Source: Zeugodacus cucurbitae
Taxonomy: Eukaryota; Arthropoda; Insecta; Diptera; Tephritidae
DNA length: 64,000 bases
Direction: 5' to 3'
NCBI RefSeq assembly: GCF_028554725.1
Contig: NC_071670.1
Location: 27,584,001 to 27,648,000, forward strand
The position numbers were made by a program, and so were the translations under genes. Below, piece after piece: positions 11,593 through 22,544 of the stretch (positions within the stretch are counted from its first letter, which is position 1; every line of letters starts with the position of its first letter). The notes beneath the pieces were generated by a model. It ran no database searches. It saw only the letters and a list, made by a program, of their open reading frames with translations, and was not told the origin of the DNA.

Positions 11593-12541
11593 GGATACAT
11601 GCGCAAAAGTCTACCGCTATTTTCGGCGTTAAACAAATCTACGCAATAAAACGTTTTTTAACACTTACTTTTGAGCCGCATCCATACCTAAAGTTTTATT
11701 TAAACAATTATAGTATATTTTAAGTTAAGGGAAAACTTTTGTAAAGTATCTCATGATTTCGGGGTTAAAATGTGTATGGTTGGATAGAGGAGATCCTCAA
11801 GATTAAAAAAAAATTTTAGATATGACAATGCCTATTTTTTGTCAGCAACCCTTTTGTTATTGTGTGAATTGATAGCATTTAATAAAAATTAAAATGCTTA
11901 TTTACAGCAAATTTTTAAGTAATTAATATAAAATAAATACGTAGAAAGAATGTAATGAAGAGCAAAATATAAATTAAAAACTCTCTATATATCGACAAAT
12001 TACGTGTTAAAACTGTAACTCTCAGGTGAGGTTCCCCTATATCAAACCACACCCAATTTAACCCCTAAATCGTGGGATGCTAAACTAAATCCCAGCCTAA
12101 GTTAAAAACATTTAAAAAATAAATATTTGTATTGATCGTTGTGATAATAATATGTCCTTTGAGATATTTTACCATTGCGAATGCTCTAAAAGTGTAAAAC
12201 AAAATTGTCTAACATTAAGCATGCTTGGATATATTTTTGAATGAGGTATCCACATACTCTCTAGTATGAATTAAATGGATTTTTAGATTGTTACTTCTAC
12301 GATTAATAAATATTGAAAATAAAAAATATTATAAAAATATATATATTATAAAATGCTTGCCCAACTCTCTTCATATTGTTATGCCTGTAATGTTTCATTC
12401 TTAAAAACATTGCAATATCACTTTTTTCGTTCATTGACATTAGTTGTAATCATTCCAAGATTTCAAGACAAATTTATGAATTTGTTTTGCGTAAAATACA
12501 ATTCGTCAAGTCAAAAAGACAGGCTAAGTGTTTATTCAAAA
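11593..12541. other. AT-rich upstream region of the GPATCH2-like gene
   Basis: No coding exon was recognised and no obvious TATA/initiator pair can be assigned. A frame open from 12353 runs into the GPATCH2-like start at 12542, so the 5' UTR or an N-terminal extension could lie here. Confidence 0.4.
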
Positions 12542-14515
12542 ATGGACCAGTTTTCACATGATTTAACTGTTGCATTGATGGAAGAGACTTCTTTGTTAGA
12601 TCGAGTGCGAGTAAGTAGGTGGGGCCAACGAAGAAGGACTCGTTCTACGGGGAATTTGCGTAAGTAAAAACCACTGAGGAATCTTTACATTGTATGTATA
12701 TGAAATTTAAAGACATATAGAGTTAGTCGCACAATAATTAATTTTAATTTAAACATTTTAGCATGTGCGCCGCAACCAACAGAGAAAGAAGACTCTTCTA
12801 GTAGCCCAAGCGACATAAGAAAAGCAAGAAATATAGATGGTTTAGATATAAGCAATATTAAATTACCTAATATGAGTGATTCCGATGATAAAGAAACACA
12901 TTTTCCCACAAAGACTCCTTTGAAAACAGCAATTCGCTTGGGTACACTAGAATCAGATTCCTTAAATGAGACTTTCAGTCCGTCAAGGTAAGATTTCATT
13001 ACAAACTAATTATTGCTTGATAATCTTTTCATCTAAACATAGGTTTTTTAAATCCAGTGCCAGAAGGAAAAGAAAATTTAAAAAAATGTCTATGGAATGT
13101 GATATAGGTATTGTAGCACCAATACAGAATCCAGATACAAGTGTTCATTCGTCATCAACAGTTACAGCTACTGCAACAGGATGTGGTACAGTGAGGAAAC
13201 GTGTTCTGAAACCCGACCCTAATAACCGCAATAACTTATTTTTTTGTGGAAAACGTAAAAGATCAAATCGTGATCGATACCAAGATTATGATCACACGAA
13301 ATCCCACTCAACGAGTATGCCCCGCTATTCGAATATGGAAGATAATAAAATACGACCACGAAGTTATTCCTCCACATCGAAACCTCATAGTGACCGTTTG
13401 ATGCCTTTAAATAAAGGTCTTCTTTCTAGAATAGAAAAAATATCACAATTACAAAAGACTGAATGTGAGCAAAAATCGTCAACTTCTTTTCTGAACAATA
13501 CTGAAACAAACACCTCTACAATGAGTCTACAAATACAAGAACAACAACAGGAATTCAAAATTCTGCGTAAAAAACGAAGCCAATATCGACGTTCTCAACT
13601 CCAAGAATTACAGTTTCCTGTTGAACAGCATCCCATGGATTGCAGTAATATTAATGATTTTCTAAGTTCGAGTTCCCTAAGTTCATCCGAATCCGATGAC
13701 GAACAAAGTGCAAACGATACGGATCGAGAAGGAGACGATGAACTAACAGATTGGCCAGGAAATGAATGTGTTAGTGGTCCCGCAGACCAAAAAAATGATT
13801 TTAAACGTAAACTTACAAAGAAAAATACAAATCCTCTTATGAAATCAGATGAAAGCTCCATTACAGCTATGATGGGTGAAGATGATACAATGATGTTAGG
13901 TAGTGAAGATTGGTCACCAAATATTTCAAATGATAATTTAGAACTTCGTTATCGACCATCAGAACCAATCGCTATCACAAACAAAAGTTTTGATTTAGGA
14001 CGAGGTATATGCGACGAAGCCATCATTCCTTTCAAACAAATAGAAAGCGAAATGTCAGGTGAAACGTCAAATCCATTCCTTTCTTCGCCACCATCACATT
14101 TAAATGAAATAAGAGAAATACGTGCTGGTTGCCGACGGATCAAAGATGAGAGACCTGGTTTTAGCATAAAAACAAGTGTTAATGAGCGGCTTGCTCGATT
14201 CTTGCAAGACCCGAGACAAGTACAAATCCGTCTGCCCGATATAGAAATCTATGAGCATGAAAGCTTACTTAATCTGGCCACATTGTATTCTTTACATATC
14301 ACATTGACAAATGGATGCGCCATACTTAACAAGACCAGGTAAACTCTACATCCTTAATTCAAATTTACGTATATTAAAAAGACATTCAATTTATATCATA
14401 TAGCAACACAACTCAATCTATTCATATTGACCAAAACGGTTTGCAAAATTGTTTGCTTAGTGACTTTAAAAGGCGATGTTATGGAAACGAAAGTGAAAGT
14501 GTCCCAAGGGACTAG
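12542..14515 (+). CDS. GPATCH2/GPATCH2L-like nuclear protein, 583 aa, 4 exons
   Basis: The coding exons are 12542-12659, 12762-12987, 13043-14338 and 14404-14515. All introns are GT-AG, 55-102 bp, and the frame is kept to a TAG stop. The N-terminus MDQFSHDLTVALMEE resembles the start of vertebrate GPATCH2 and GPATCH2L. Further similar blocks are a basic patch ARRKRKFKKM and an acidic segment REGDDELTDW after a Ser-rich tract (SSSSLSSSESDDE). A C-terminal NERLARFLQDPRQVQIRLP segment looks R3H-like (nucleic-acid binding). No glycine-rich G-patch is present; as I recall, GPATCH2L also lacks one. The open frame extends upstream to 12353, so the start is chosen by homology. It is convergent with Tgs1. 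Function is probably nuclear and RNA-related; this is inference. Confidence 0.82.
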
Positions 14516-15069
14516 AAGTTCAACAATAACCTTACACCATTAGTCAACACATGAAAGATATAAATAAATAAAATAGTTGCGATTGTTTTATGATTTTAAA
14601 GCAACTGCGCTTTGAGTATTTATTATATTTTATACGTTTTTATATGAGCAAGAGTTTATTCAAAAAATTATGAATGAAAAGTGTTTTAATACCATGTATA
14701 TTTATTTAAATAGTTCGTTGTTTGTAAATAGTTTTTTTTGTAAATACACATGAATATGTAACATATTTTATATAATATATATATATTATACAAAATTTTA
14801 TAAACTAATTTAGTTTATCCAAAGGTTAATCTTCCACAATGACTTTAACAGATTTTTTTCTTAGTATAGAAACGCAATTATGAAAGCTACAATACGAAGA
14901 AGGTATATCATTTTTATCTCGGAGGGCCCTGAAAGTTTAATTAAGTATAATTAATAAGAGCATTTTTTTACCATGCGGTAATGTCCCATATATTTAATTT
15001 TTTTCTGTTAGAAATCATGATTTAGACATTTTTTCCTTAGAATAATATATACAATATTATTTGTACACA
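14516..15069. promoter_or_regulatory. Shared 3' spacer between two convergent genes
   Basis: This 554-bp AT-rich spacer must hold the 3' ends of both the GPATCH2-like gene and Tgs1. For the plus gene, ATAAATAAATAAAATAG near 14560-14576 supplies AATAAA signals about 50 bp after the stop. For Tgs1 on the minus strand, TTTATT words (AATAAA reversed) occur near 14699. No other gene fits here. Confidence 0.5.
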
Positions 15070-16532
15070 TTATGGTTCTTCTACATTTAATATATTTTCA
15101 CCATATAGCGCAGATATAGCCACAAGCCGCGAATCTAAATAATTGTGTTCTACTTCACATCTGTTTCCAACACCAGCCAATTCAATTACTTGCTTCATAC
15201 AAGCGTTGCGTGGTAAATAAAACACCACATTTTCACTAAATCTCTTGGCGATATTCATTAATTTCGTTGCACCTGAAGGTTGTAAGTAACATTCAATATC
15301 ATAGTATTCTATTCGTTTATACTTTGGACCTCCCCAAGGAGGACTTAAAAATACTATATCGCTACGAAAATTGCCAGATTCGCCTAATTGCAGGAAGTCG
15401 CCAATAACGAAATCAATTTTATCTGCCACCCCATAAATTTTGGCATTGTGTTTCGCCATATTTATTTTTACAGGGTCGATATCAATTGCTATAACTCGCT
15501 TACAGGTACGCGCAAATTGTATAGCATTTCCTCCGCAACCACAGAATGCGTCTATAATTATATCGCATGATAGACGTTCCGCTAAATGAGCAGCAATTTT
15601 TTCAGGTGTAACTGAGAACCAACTTTCACAATCCAACCGAATGCCATCATCATATCGTGAAAATAGAGAAAAACGTTTTCGCCAGTATTTGAGCATACCT
15701 TTATTTTCCAAAAGAAACGATGGAACATGTCGAAGCTTTCGATTTGTTTTCTTCTTTTTAATTACTTTCTCTTTAATATCATATAATGAAAGTGATTTCT
15801 GGGCATTTTTATCGACATCTTTTGGCTCATTTTTTTGTAATCTTGATTGTTTTATGTCCATATTTAAGAAATCCTCCTCTTCATCGGAGAAAAACCCGCT
15901 GTACACCTGCTGTAAGTTATTGCACTTTTGTGGATGATTTTTCCTAACACTTTGTGCTTTACCAAATGCTGTAGGTAGTCCAAGAAGCTTTAATTGTGCA
16001 AAGTCCACCGTAAGACTATTATTGAAGGGTTCTTCAAGTTTATCCTCTATGACCTCAATACTTTGTTCATCTAAAGATTTATGCAAATGTTTATAATATT
16101 CGTAAAAAATTATTGCATAAAACTGGTATTGTTCTGCGTATATATTTTTGTAGTACTCCTCCCAATTTTGTATTTTTTTCCCCTCAGAATCATCAAATAC
16201 GTTTTCAGTGTCTTGGTTCAATGTTTCTTCGGACTAAAATTATTTTTTTTATTATTTTATAACATTATTTTAAAACCAATGCCACATACCCATTCTTTTT
16301 TCCTTTCATGATCCCAATATTTTTCGGACACAATGTTATCACCATTTGAATACCAGAATTCCAAAAACTTTGTTTGCTGCTTAGACTCGTACCTTTCTGC
16401 AATACAGCGCTGGATGTGTTCTAAGCTTTCTCCTGCCTTAAAAATCTGATTAAAAACGTACAATTGAGGTTGACATCCAGTTGACTCCACAAAATATTGG
16501 TACATAGTACAAATTGTGAACTTTTTTGTCAT
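15070..16532 (-). CDS. Tgs1: Trimethylguanosine synthase, 468 aa, 2 exons
   Basis: The exons are 16532-16290 and 16233-15070 (56-bp GT-AG intron, phase 0). The enzyme transfers two methyl groups from S-adenosylmethionine to the N2 of an m7G cap to make the trimethylguanosine cap of snRNAs and snoRNAs. The C-terminal Rossmann methyltransferase shows motif I IIDAFCGCGG (about residues 307-316), an acidic strand end VIAIDIDPVK, and the TGS1 signature SPPWGGP (about 378-384) that binds the guanine base. LGLPTAFG upstream is another TGS1-conserved motif. The start is secure because an in-frame TAA lies just five codons upstream. The N-terminal third is short compared with the vertebrate protein. 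In Drosophila, Tgs1 is encoded on a bicistronic mRNA; I see no second cistron directly upstream here, where repeats begin. Confidence 0.93.
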
Positions 16533-17749
16533 AAGGCTAATACATTAAGGATAAAGCTCACATTAATTTTGCTTCCTTGTCCAACCAATTTATTTATTTT
16601 GATTCCATATGCGGCATGTCATTGTCAAAGAGATGACAAAATCACATGATTATTCGATAAGCGATTATAAATATTTTTCAACAAAGTTTGCACAAACTAT
16701 ATATAGCATCTCTGCAAGTCAGGCACCGGCAAATTCTGCGGGAAAAAGCCAGGGCGGTACAAGCAGTTTCAATGAAAGTTTCTATGCGATTCTTAAGGGC
16801 GAATTGACAAAAGTAGCCGAAATTCTTGTGTACATGTGAACGTTCATCCTTTTCTTGCACATTACATTCATCTTTTAGCAATGTATATTTACCTATTACA
16901 CCCAAAACTGCGAGGCACAAATTCGTCAATGCATTAAGAAATATTAGGAAACAGTACAATTAAAATAATTGCTGCCATCGATTGGTCACTTCTTTGCTCC
17001 CTATCTTTGGGCGCTACTCGCTGGAGCAAATTTTACATGTGAAAGCAACAACAAAGTTATCTAGTTGAATTCGTGCAGGAGAGTATGCGATTACCTCATT
17101 TAAAATGCTATCGTCGCTTGAAAGAGTGCTACCAAGTTTTATTTTATTTATGTAGGCAATTCGTTGTGGTAAAAACGACTCAAAATACAAATTTTAGACA
17201 AAAATGACGATACAAATATATATGTTTGTTGTTTTTACTTTGAATTACATTTTAATTTATTAAATTTCAGAATAGACGCAGCTCGAAACAAAGGGATAGA
17301 AAAATATGTTTGTGCAGATTTAAGTATTGCTCCACCTAACAAAATGGTTCAGCACTATTGCCCATGATTAAGAGGATATTTCAGCGCAGGGTTGCAACAC
17401 AAGTGTTGCCTGTTTGTTTGAATTACTGGATAGTGCGTTCTATTGTTTTCTCTATAACGGATAGGCAATCGATGGCAGCTAATATATAAAAATAAAGATT
17501 TAAATTAAAAAACACGGCTGAAATACAATAACTAAAGGTAAAGCTCGTCCGATACTTAACGTAGTTGATATTATGAATTGAATCAGACAATTCGGGTGTT
17601 GTGGAAACATTGCTTTATGTGGTGCTGTCAAAACGATTCAATTAAGAGTAATCAAGTTAAAAATTTGGTATTTACAATCACTTAATTAATCCACAATTAA
17701 CAAAAGAGAATTTATGCTGTTATATATTTGATTGTGGATTTTTTTAATA
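16533..17749. repeat. Intergenic repeats between Tgs1 and the HARBI1-like gene
   Basis: The segment 16712-16890 is the inverted copy of 9314-9500. The segment 16980-17110 (CTATCTTTGGG, TTTTACATGTGAAAGCAACA, GAGAGTATGCG) matches about 21057-21185 in the same orientation. A CGCAGCTCGAAACAAAGGGA word near 17278 matches 9954. No gene is visible. Any promoters for the divergent neighbours must lie here, but no specific element can be named. Confidence 0.5.
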
Positions 17750-19195
17750 ATGGAGAAAATTACAATGCTTAAGAAATTACTTTTGGCGTATTCTGCGCAT
17801 CTTGAACACTTTGAATCAGTACAATCTAATTATGATAGTGTTCTTACTCTATATAGAAGGAGAAAAAGACGAAACTTGATGGTATTACACCAATTAAGAA
17901 AAAAACAACTTTTGTGCCTGGAAATATTGCAGCAAACGGCAAATCAAAGATCATTGTGGAAATTGGTAAATCAAAACTAAATACATATGTTATTATGCTT
18001 GTTCCTTAAAGAAATTACAGAAATCATATTTCAGAACAGGCGATCTCAATTCTGGGAAACAAATTGCAATCGGAATGATGACCACTTTTTTAAGGAGCAT
18101 TTCCGAATGTCGCGGTCAAGTTTTGATATACTTTGTGGATTGCTCAATAGAATGAAAAGAGCAGATACGAATTGGCGTAAAGCGATTACATTAGAAAAAC
18201 GTGTGGCTATTGCTTTGTTTACACTTGGAACGTCGATAAAATATAGAGAAATTTCTGAACTATTTGGTGTTGGAATATCAACGGTGTGCGAAATTTTATT
18301 TGAATTTTGTGAGGAAGTGTGGAAATCTATGTCAAATTTTATTAATAAATTGCCTCCGAAGAAGGAAGATCTAGCTTGTTATATTGATGGATTTTGCAAA
18401 CTTGGATTCCCCCAGTGTATGGGAGTAATTGGTTGGTAAAATACAAATTTGCATATAATGAATATAACATTATTAATACGATTATAGACGGCTACCATAT
18501 AAAAGTGAAACCGAATCCAAGCCAAGCTAACGGGTACTTGAATAACGAAGGCTGGCATTCTATTATTCTTCTAGCGCTGGTTGATTACAGGTCAGAGTTG
18601 TTTTTATTAAAATATAACTATCTGTATTATCTAAATGTAACTTTACAGATGTCGCTTCTTGTATGTAAATATTGGGGCTCAAGGACAATATAATAACGCA
18701 CAAACATACAACTCATCGACACTAAGAGATTTGTTAAATAGTGATGGGTTATTAATTCAAAGTACAAAGGAAATAGATGGAGTGCAAGTTCCAGTATATA
18801 TTATAGGCGACTCGACGTTCGATTTTTCCCCGACTTTAATGACGCCTTACGCCTCTAGTCCTTCCTTAACCGAAAATCAAAAGCAGTTTAATAATAAGCT
18901 ATTAGTATGCACAGAAATAGTAAATAACGCTTTTCGGCATTTGAAAGCACGTTTTCGGCGTATAGAAATCGGTATAGATGATAGAAAAGGGAATGCCCAA
19001 ATTATTACGCGAATCACTTGTATTTTACATAACTTTCTCAACGAGATAAACGATGATGTCGAGCAGAAATGGTTAGAACTTCTGCAAATTAGTACAAATC
19101 ACGACAGTCCTACAAATATCCTAGTAGAATGTGGTAATGAACCTTATGCCGAAGAAATAAGGCATACGTTGTGTCATTATGCGTGTGGGATATAG
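17750..19195 (+). CDS. PIF/Harbinger (HARBI1-like) transposase gene, 420 aa, 4 exons, catalytic Glu replaced
   Basis: The exons are 17750-17965, 18035-18431, 18488-18590 and 18649-19195. All junctions are GT-AG and keep frame. The protein has an N-terminal helix-turn-helix-like part (YREISELFGVGISTVCEI) and a DDE_Tnp_4-type nuclease fold. The first Asp is in GVIDGYHIKVKP (D205) and the second in YIIGDSTFDFSPTLMTPY (D293). The third acidic residue normally sits in V-E-x-A-F-x-x-L-K; here the text is IVNNAFRHLKARF, so Asn331 replaces Glu. E328 lies three residues upstream. There are no premature stops. I found no flanking inverted repeats or TWA duplication, and no Myb/MADF partner gene nearby. 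It is either a recently inactivated transposon or a domesticated PIF-like gene such as those known in Drosophila. Confidence 0.88.
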
Positions 19196-19498
19196 TAAAT
19201 ACATTTAAATGAACTGGTTGGGCTACAAAGGAAACAACAGGGAAGCATTACCGAATGGCACCCATCCAATGTATGGATTTATATTTTAAATTATAATATC
19301 TGATTAGTTGGTGTGTACGTTCTTATGATCTAGGTACTCATATTGTCTTTGAAATTTTCATTTATGTCATTTATTTTTTATTGATTATATTCTTAATTAA
19401 AAATAAAATTATTGAACAATATGTAAAAAATATCCCGAGTAGTTTTCACATAATTGATGTTTGGTCAGACCGCCTGTGTATGCTATAATTTAAATAAA
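19196..19498. other. Short AT-rich spacer after the HARBI1-like gene
   Basis: A possible polyadenylation signal TTAAAAATAAAATTATT lies near 19397-19413. No terminal inverted repeat matching the upstream flank was seen. Confidence 0.4.
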
Positions 19499-19980
19499 AA
19501 ACAAGTAGGGAAGGGCTAATTCCGGGTGTAACCGAACATATTATACTCTCGCAATTTATTGATGTAATTTTATTAATATAACACTCAAGTTGATCCATAT
19601 ATTCGGCATAAAATCCACTAAAATAACGAACATCATCATATATAGTATATGAGGGCTGACATAATTCTTGAACCGATTTCACTCATTTTCACCACCAAGG
19701 CACTCTACATTCAATAGTATAAAGCCCACCATGTTTTTGAAAACCCTATAATTAGGTATATAGGAGCTAGGGGAAGTTATGGCCCGTTTTAAACCATTTT
19801 TGGTACAGAGACACTATTATAAGAAAAATATTACCTCTAAATTGAATAAACACCTGAGAGATTTACCGATATATCCGAGGCCTTGAAAAGTTATAGTCCG
19901 ATTTCTAATAGAAAATGTGAACTACAGTTTGATTTATACAGCTTAAGTAGTTTGCGAGATATGTACAATTATTTTTGTTC
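19499..19980 (+). repeat. Abundant dispersed repeat, copy 3 (5' part only)
   Basis: It starts with ACAAGTAGGGAAGGGCTAAT and carries the GGGTGTAACCGAACAT and TATACTCTCGCAATTTATTG landmarks. It breaks off before the GGCGTGG/CACGCCC blocks and the GGAC tract. Confidence 0.75.
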
Positions 19981-20427
19981 TTTATTATGTTTTTGTTTTT
20001 TATAAGTCAGAAAAGTACAAATCGTACCTGAGGAATAAACTTTTCGATAAACCAATTTTATATATGAAAATTCACACCCATGCAATTTTTGAATATGCGA
20101 AATCAACAAGTAAAATTTGTTGCGATGTGCTCGAAGATTTTTAAATTACGTTAGTGCAGTTGATTTAATAAAACATATTATATAAAAATTTTTAGAAATG
20201 TATAGAAAAACGAAATGTTTCTATCTGATTTAGTAAAAAACAAAATGCTACTTTATTTAATCTGCAACGAATTTACATATATAAAAAGCCATAATAGTAC
20301 TACAACACTAATATTCTTGGTGGTTAAAAGTCCTAACGGTTTCGAATGATCAAGATATGATATGATTTTGTATACACAGCACCTCTGTTTTGGCCGTAAT
20401 ATTTTCGTCCTTGTAAAATAAATCAAT
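19981..20427. other. AT-rich spacer, nothing recognised
   Basis: No gene, terminal repeat or RNA was recognised. Confidence 0.4.
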
Positions 20428-20660
20428 ATTTATGTTTTGTTCACATAACGGTTGTTTGTAACACCTAAAACCATCGAGTGAGATATAGGGTTATATATAC
20501 TAAAGTGATCAGGGTGATGAGTAGATTTTGTTCCGGATGTTCGTCCGTCCGTCTGTTCAGGTGATAACTTGAGTAAAAATGGAGATATCTTAATGAGACT
20601 TGGGCGAAATCGGACCACTGCCACGCTCACAAAATGGCGAAAACAAATAAAGTGCTTTTG
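20428..20660 (-). repeat. Abundant dispersed repeat, copy 4 (3' part only, inverted)
   Basis: Read on the minus strand, it contains the 3' landmarks: GTCCGTCC tract, GTGATAACTTGAGTAAAAAT, and the CACATAACGGTTGTTTG segment near the 3' end. The terminal GAGAGTATA motif is missing. Confidence 0.7.
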
Positions 20661-21338
20661 AAGCCCATCTAAGTCGTTCATTTAGCAATATACAAAATAA
20701 GCACCAGTGAAGACATCGGAACAAAACTTTCGTTTGCGTTGCGTTTCTAGTGTGACATTACCTATCTTAAAATAAACGAAATAGGAATCGAATGGAATAT
20801 TTTCAAGACCCCAAAAACCGAACTATCGAATCTATGGCTGACTTTATACCGAATTATCATTAGATTTGTGAGATATATTATTGAAATTAAGTAGACATCT
20901 TTATCTGATAATAATAAGGTCTTTTGGACATAATAAGGACAAATGGATAAAACTGATTCAGTACATCCTCTAAAACACATATATCGATAATAGACAATGC
21001 TTAATGAACAAAATTCTACAAGATTAACCACATTTGTGGTGTATATAAGCTGTAATGCATTGGTCACTCTGCTCACTATCTTTGGGTGCTGCCCGCCTGT
21101 CAAAAATTTTACATGTGAAAGCAACAACAAAGTTGAATTCGTACAAGAGAGTATGCGGATACCTCATTAAAAATTCTATCGCCGCTTGTTGAGTAATCGA
21201 TAAGATATAGACGCATTGGCTATAACGCGTAGCCATTCGATGACAGTATGCAGTATGAAAATATTTACGCGGTTTTTTTTGATCGTATACATACATTAAA
21301 AAATATCGTATACTAAAAATACATTAAATTAAATAAAA
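20661..21338. repeat. Intergenic DNA with a repeat shared with about 16980-17110
   Basis: The segment at about 21057-21185 shares TTTTACATGTGAAAGCAACA and GAGAGTATGCGGATACCTCA-type words with the region upstream of the HARBI1-like gene, in direct orientation. The two copies are about 4 kb apart and flank the HARBI1-like gene. They are not terminal inverted repeats. Confidence 0.55.
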
Positions 21339-22544
21339 CAAGTAAGGAAGGGCTAAGTTCGGGTGTAACCGAACATTTTATATTCTCGCAATTTATTTAT
21401 TTAACTTTATTTGTATTATATAATATACAATTTGACCCACATATTCGTCATATATATTGTATAAAGTCCATTGAAAGTTGGAAACCATAGTATTAGGTTA
21501 GAAGCACCGAGGTCCTCATGTTCGATTAATGGGGCCTTAAAAACTTATGGTCCGATTTCGGCGATTTTTAGAATGGGGCTGCCACACTATAAAGGTAGTA
21601 TTTGTGCAAAGTTCTGCAATGATATCTTCACTAGTGCTTACTTTAAAAGTTAACGATTCAGATCGTCTTCAAAGATCTGGTATATAGGAAGTAGGCGTGA
21701 TTGTGAAGCGATTTGGCCTATTTTCACAACATTTCATTGGGATGTAAGGAAACTATTACAAACCAAGTTTCATTGAAATCGGTCGAGTAGTTCCTGAGAT
21801 ATGGTTTTTGACCCATAAGTGGGCGACGCCACGCCCATTTTTCATTTTGTAAAAAAATCTGAGTGTAGCTTCTATCTGCCATTTCCTATGTGAAATTTAG
21901 TGTTTCTGACGTTTTTGGTTGATGAGTTAACTCACTTTTAGTAATTTTCAACCTAACCTTTGTATGGGAGGTGGGCGTGGTTATTATCCGATTTCTTTCA
22001 TTTTTGGACTGTATTAAGAAGTGGCTAAAAAACGACTGCAGAAAGTTTGGTTTATATAGCTCTATTGGTTTCCGAGATATGTACAAAAAACCTATTAGGG
22101 GGCGGGGCCACGCCCACCTCCCCAAAAAAAATACATCCAAATATGCCCCTTTATAGTGCGATCCTTCAAACCAAATTTTATTTCCATAGCTTTATTTATG
22201 GCTTAGTTATGGCACTTTATGTGTTTTCGGTTTTCGCCATTTTGTGGGCGTGGCAGTGGTCCGATTTTGCTCATTTTCGAAAGCAACCTTCCTATGGTGC
22301 CAAGAAATAAGTGTGCCAAGTTTCATTAAGATATCTTAATTTTTACTCAAGTTACAGCTTGCAGAGACGGATGGACGGACGGACGGACGGACAGACAGAC
22401 ATTCGGATTTCAACTCCGCTCTTCACCCTGATCACTTTGGTATATATAACCCTATATCTAACTCGTTTAGTTTTGGGTGTTACAAACAACCGTTAGGTGA
22501 ACAAAACTATAATACTCTCTAGCAACTTTGTTGCGAGAGTATAA
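21339..22544 (+). repeat. Abundant dispersed repeat, copy 5 (full length)
   Basis: It runs from CAAGTAAGGAAGGGCTAAGT to TTGCGAGAGTATAAA and is about 1.2 kb. Internal landmarks in order are GGGCTGCCACACTATAAA, GTTTTTGACCCATAAGTGGG, GGGGCGGGGCCACGCCCAC, TTTTGTGGGCGTGGCAGTGG and (GGAC)n at about 22372-22395. It is close in sequence to the copy at 59489-60702 and serves as the reference copy. Confidence 0.85.

Noticed and set aside
13595..13861. 88-codon minus-strand frame opposite the GPATCH2-like exon 3
   Set aside because: Antisense shadow of a Ser/Asp-rich coding segment.
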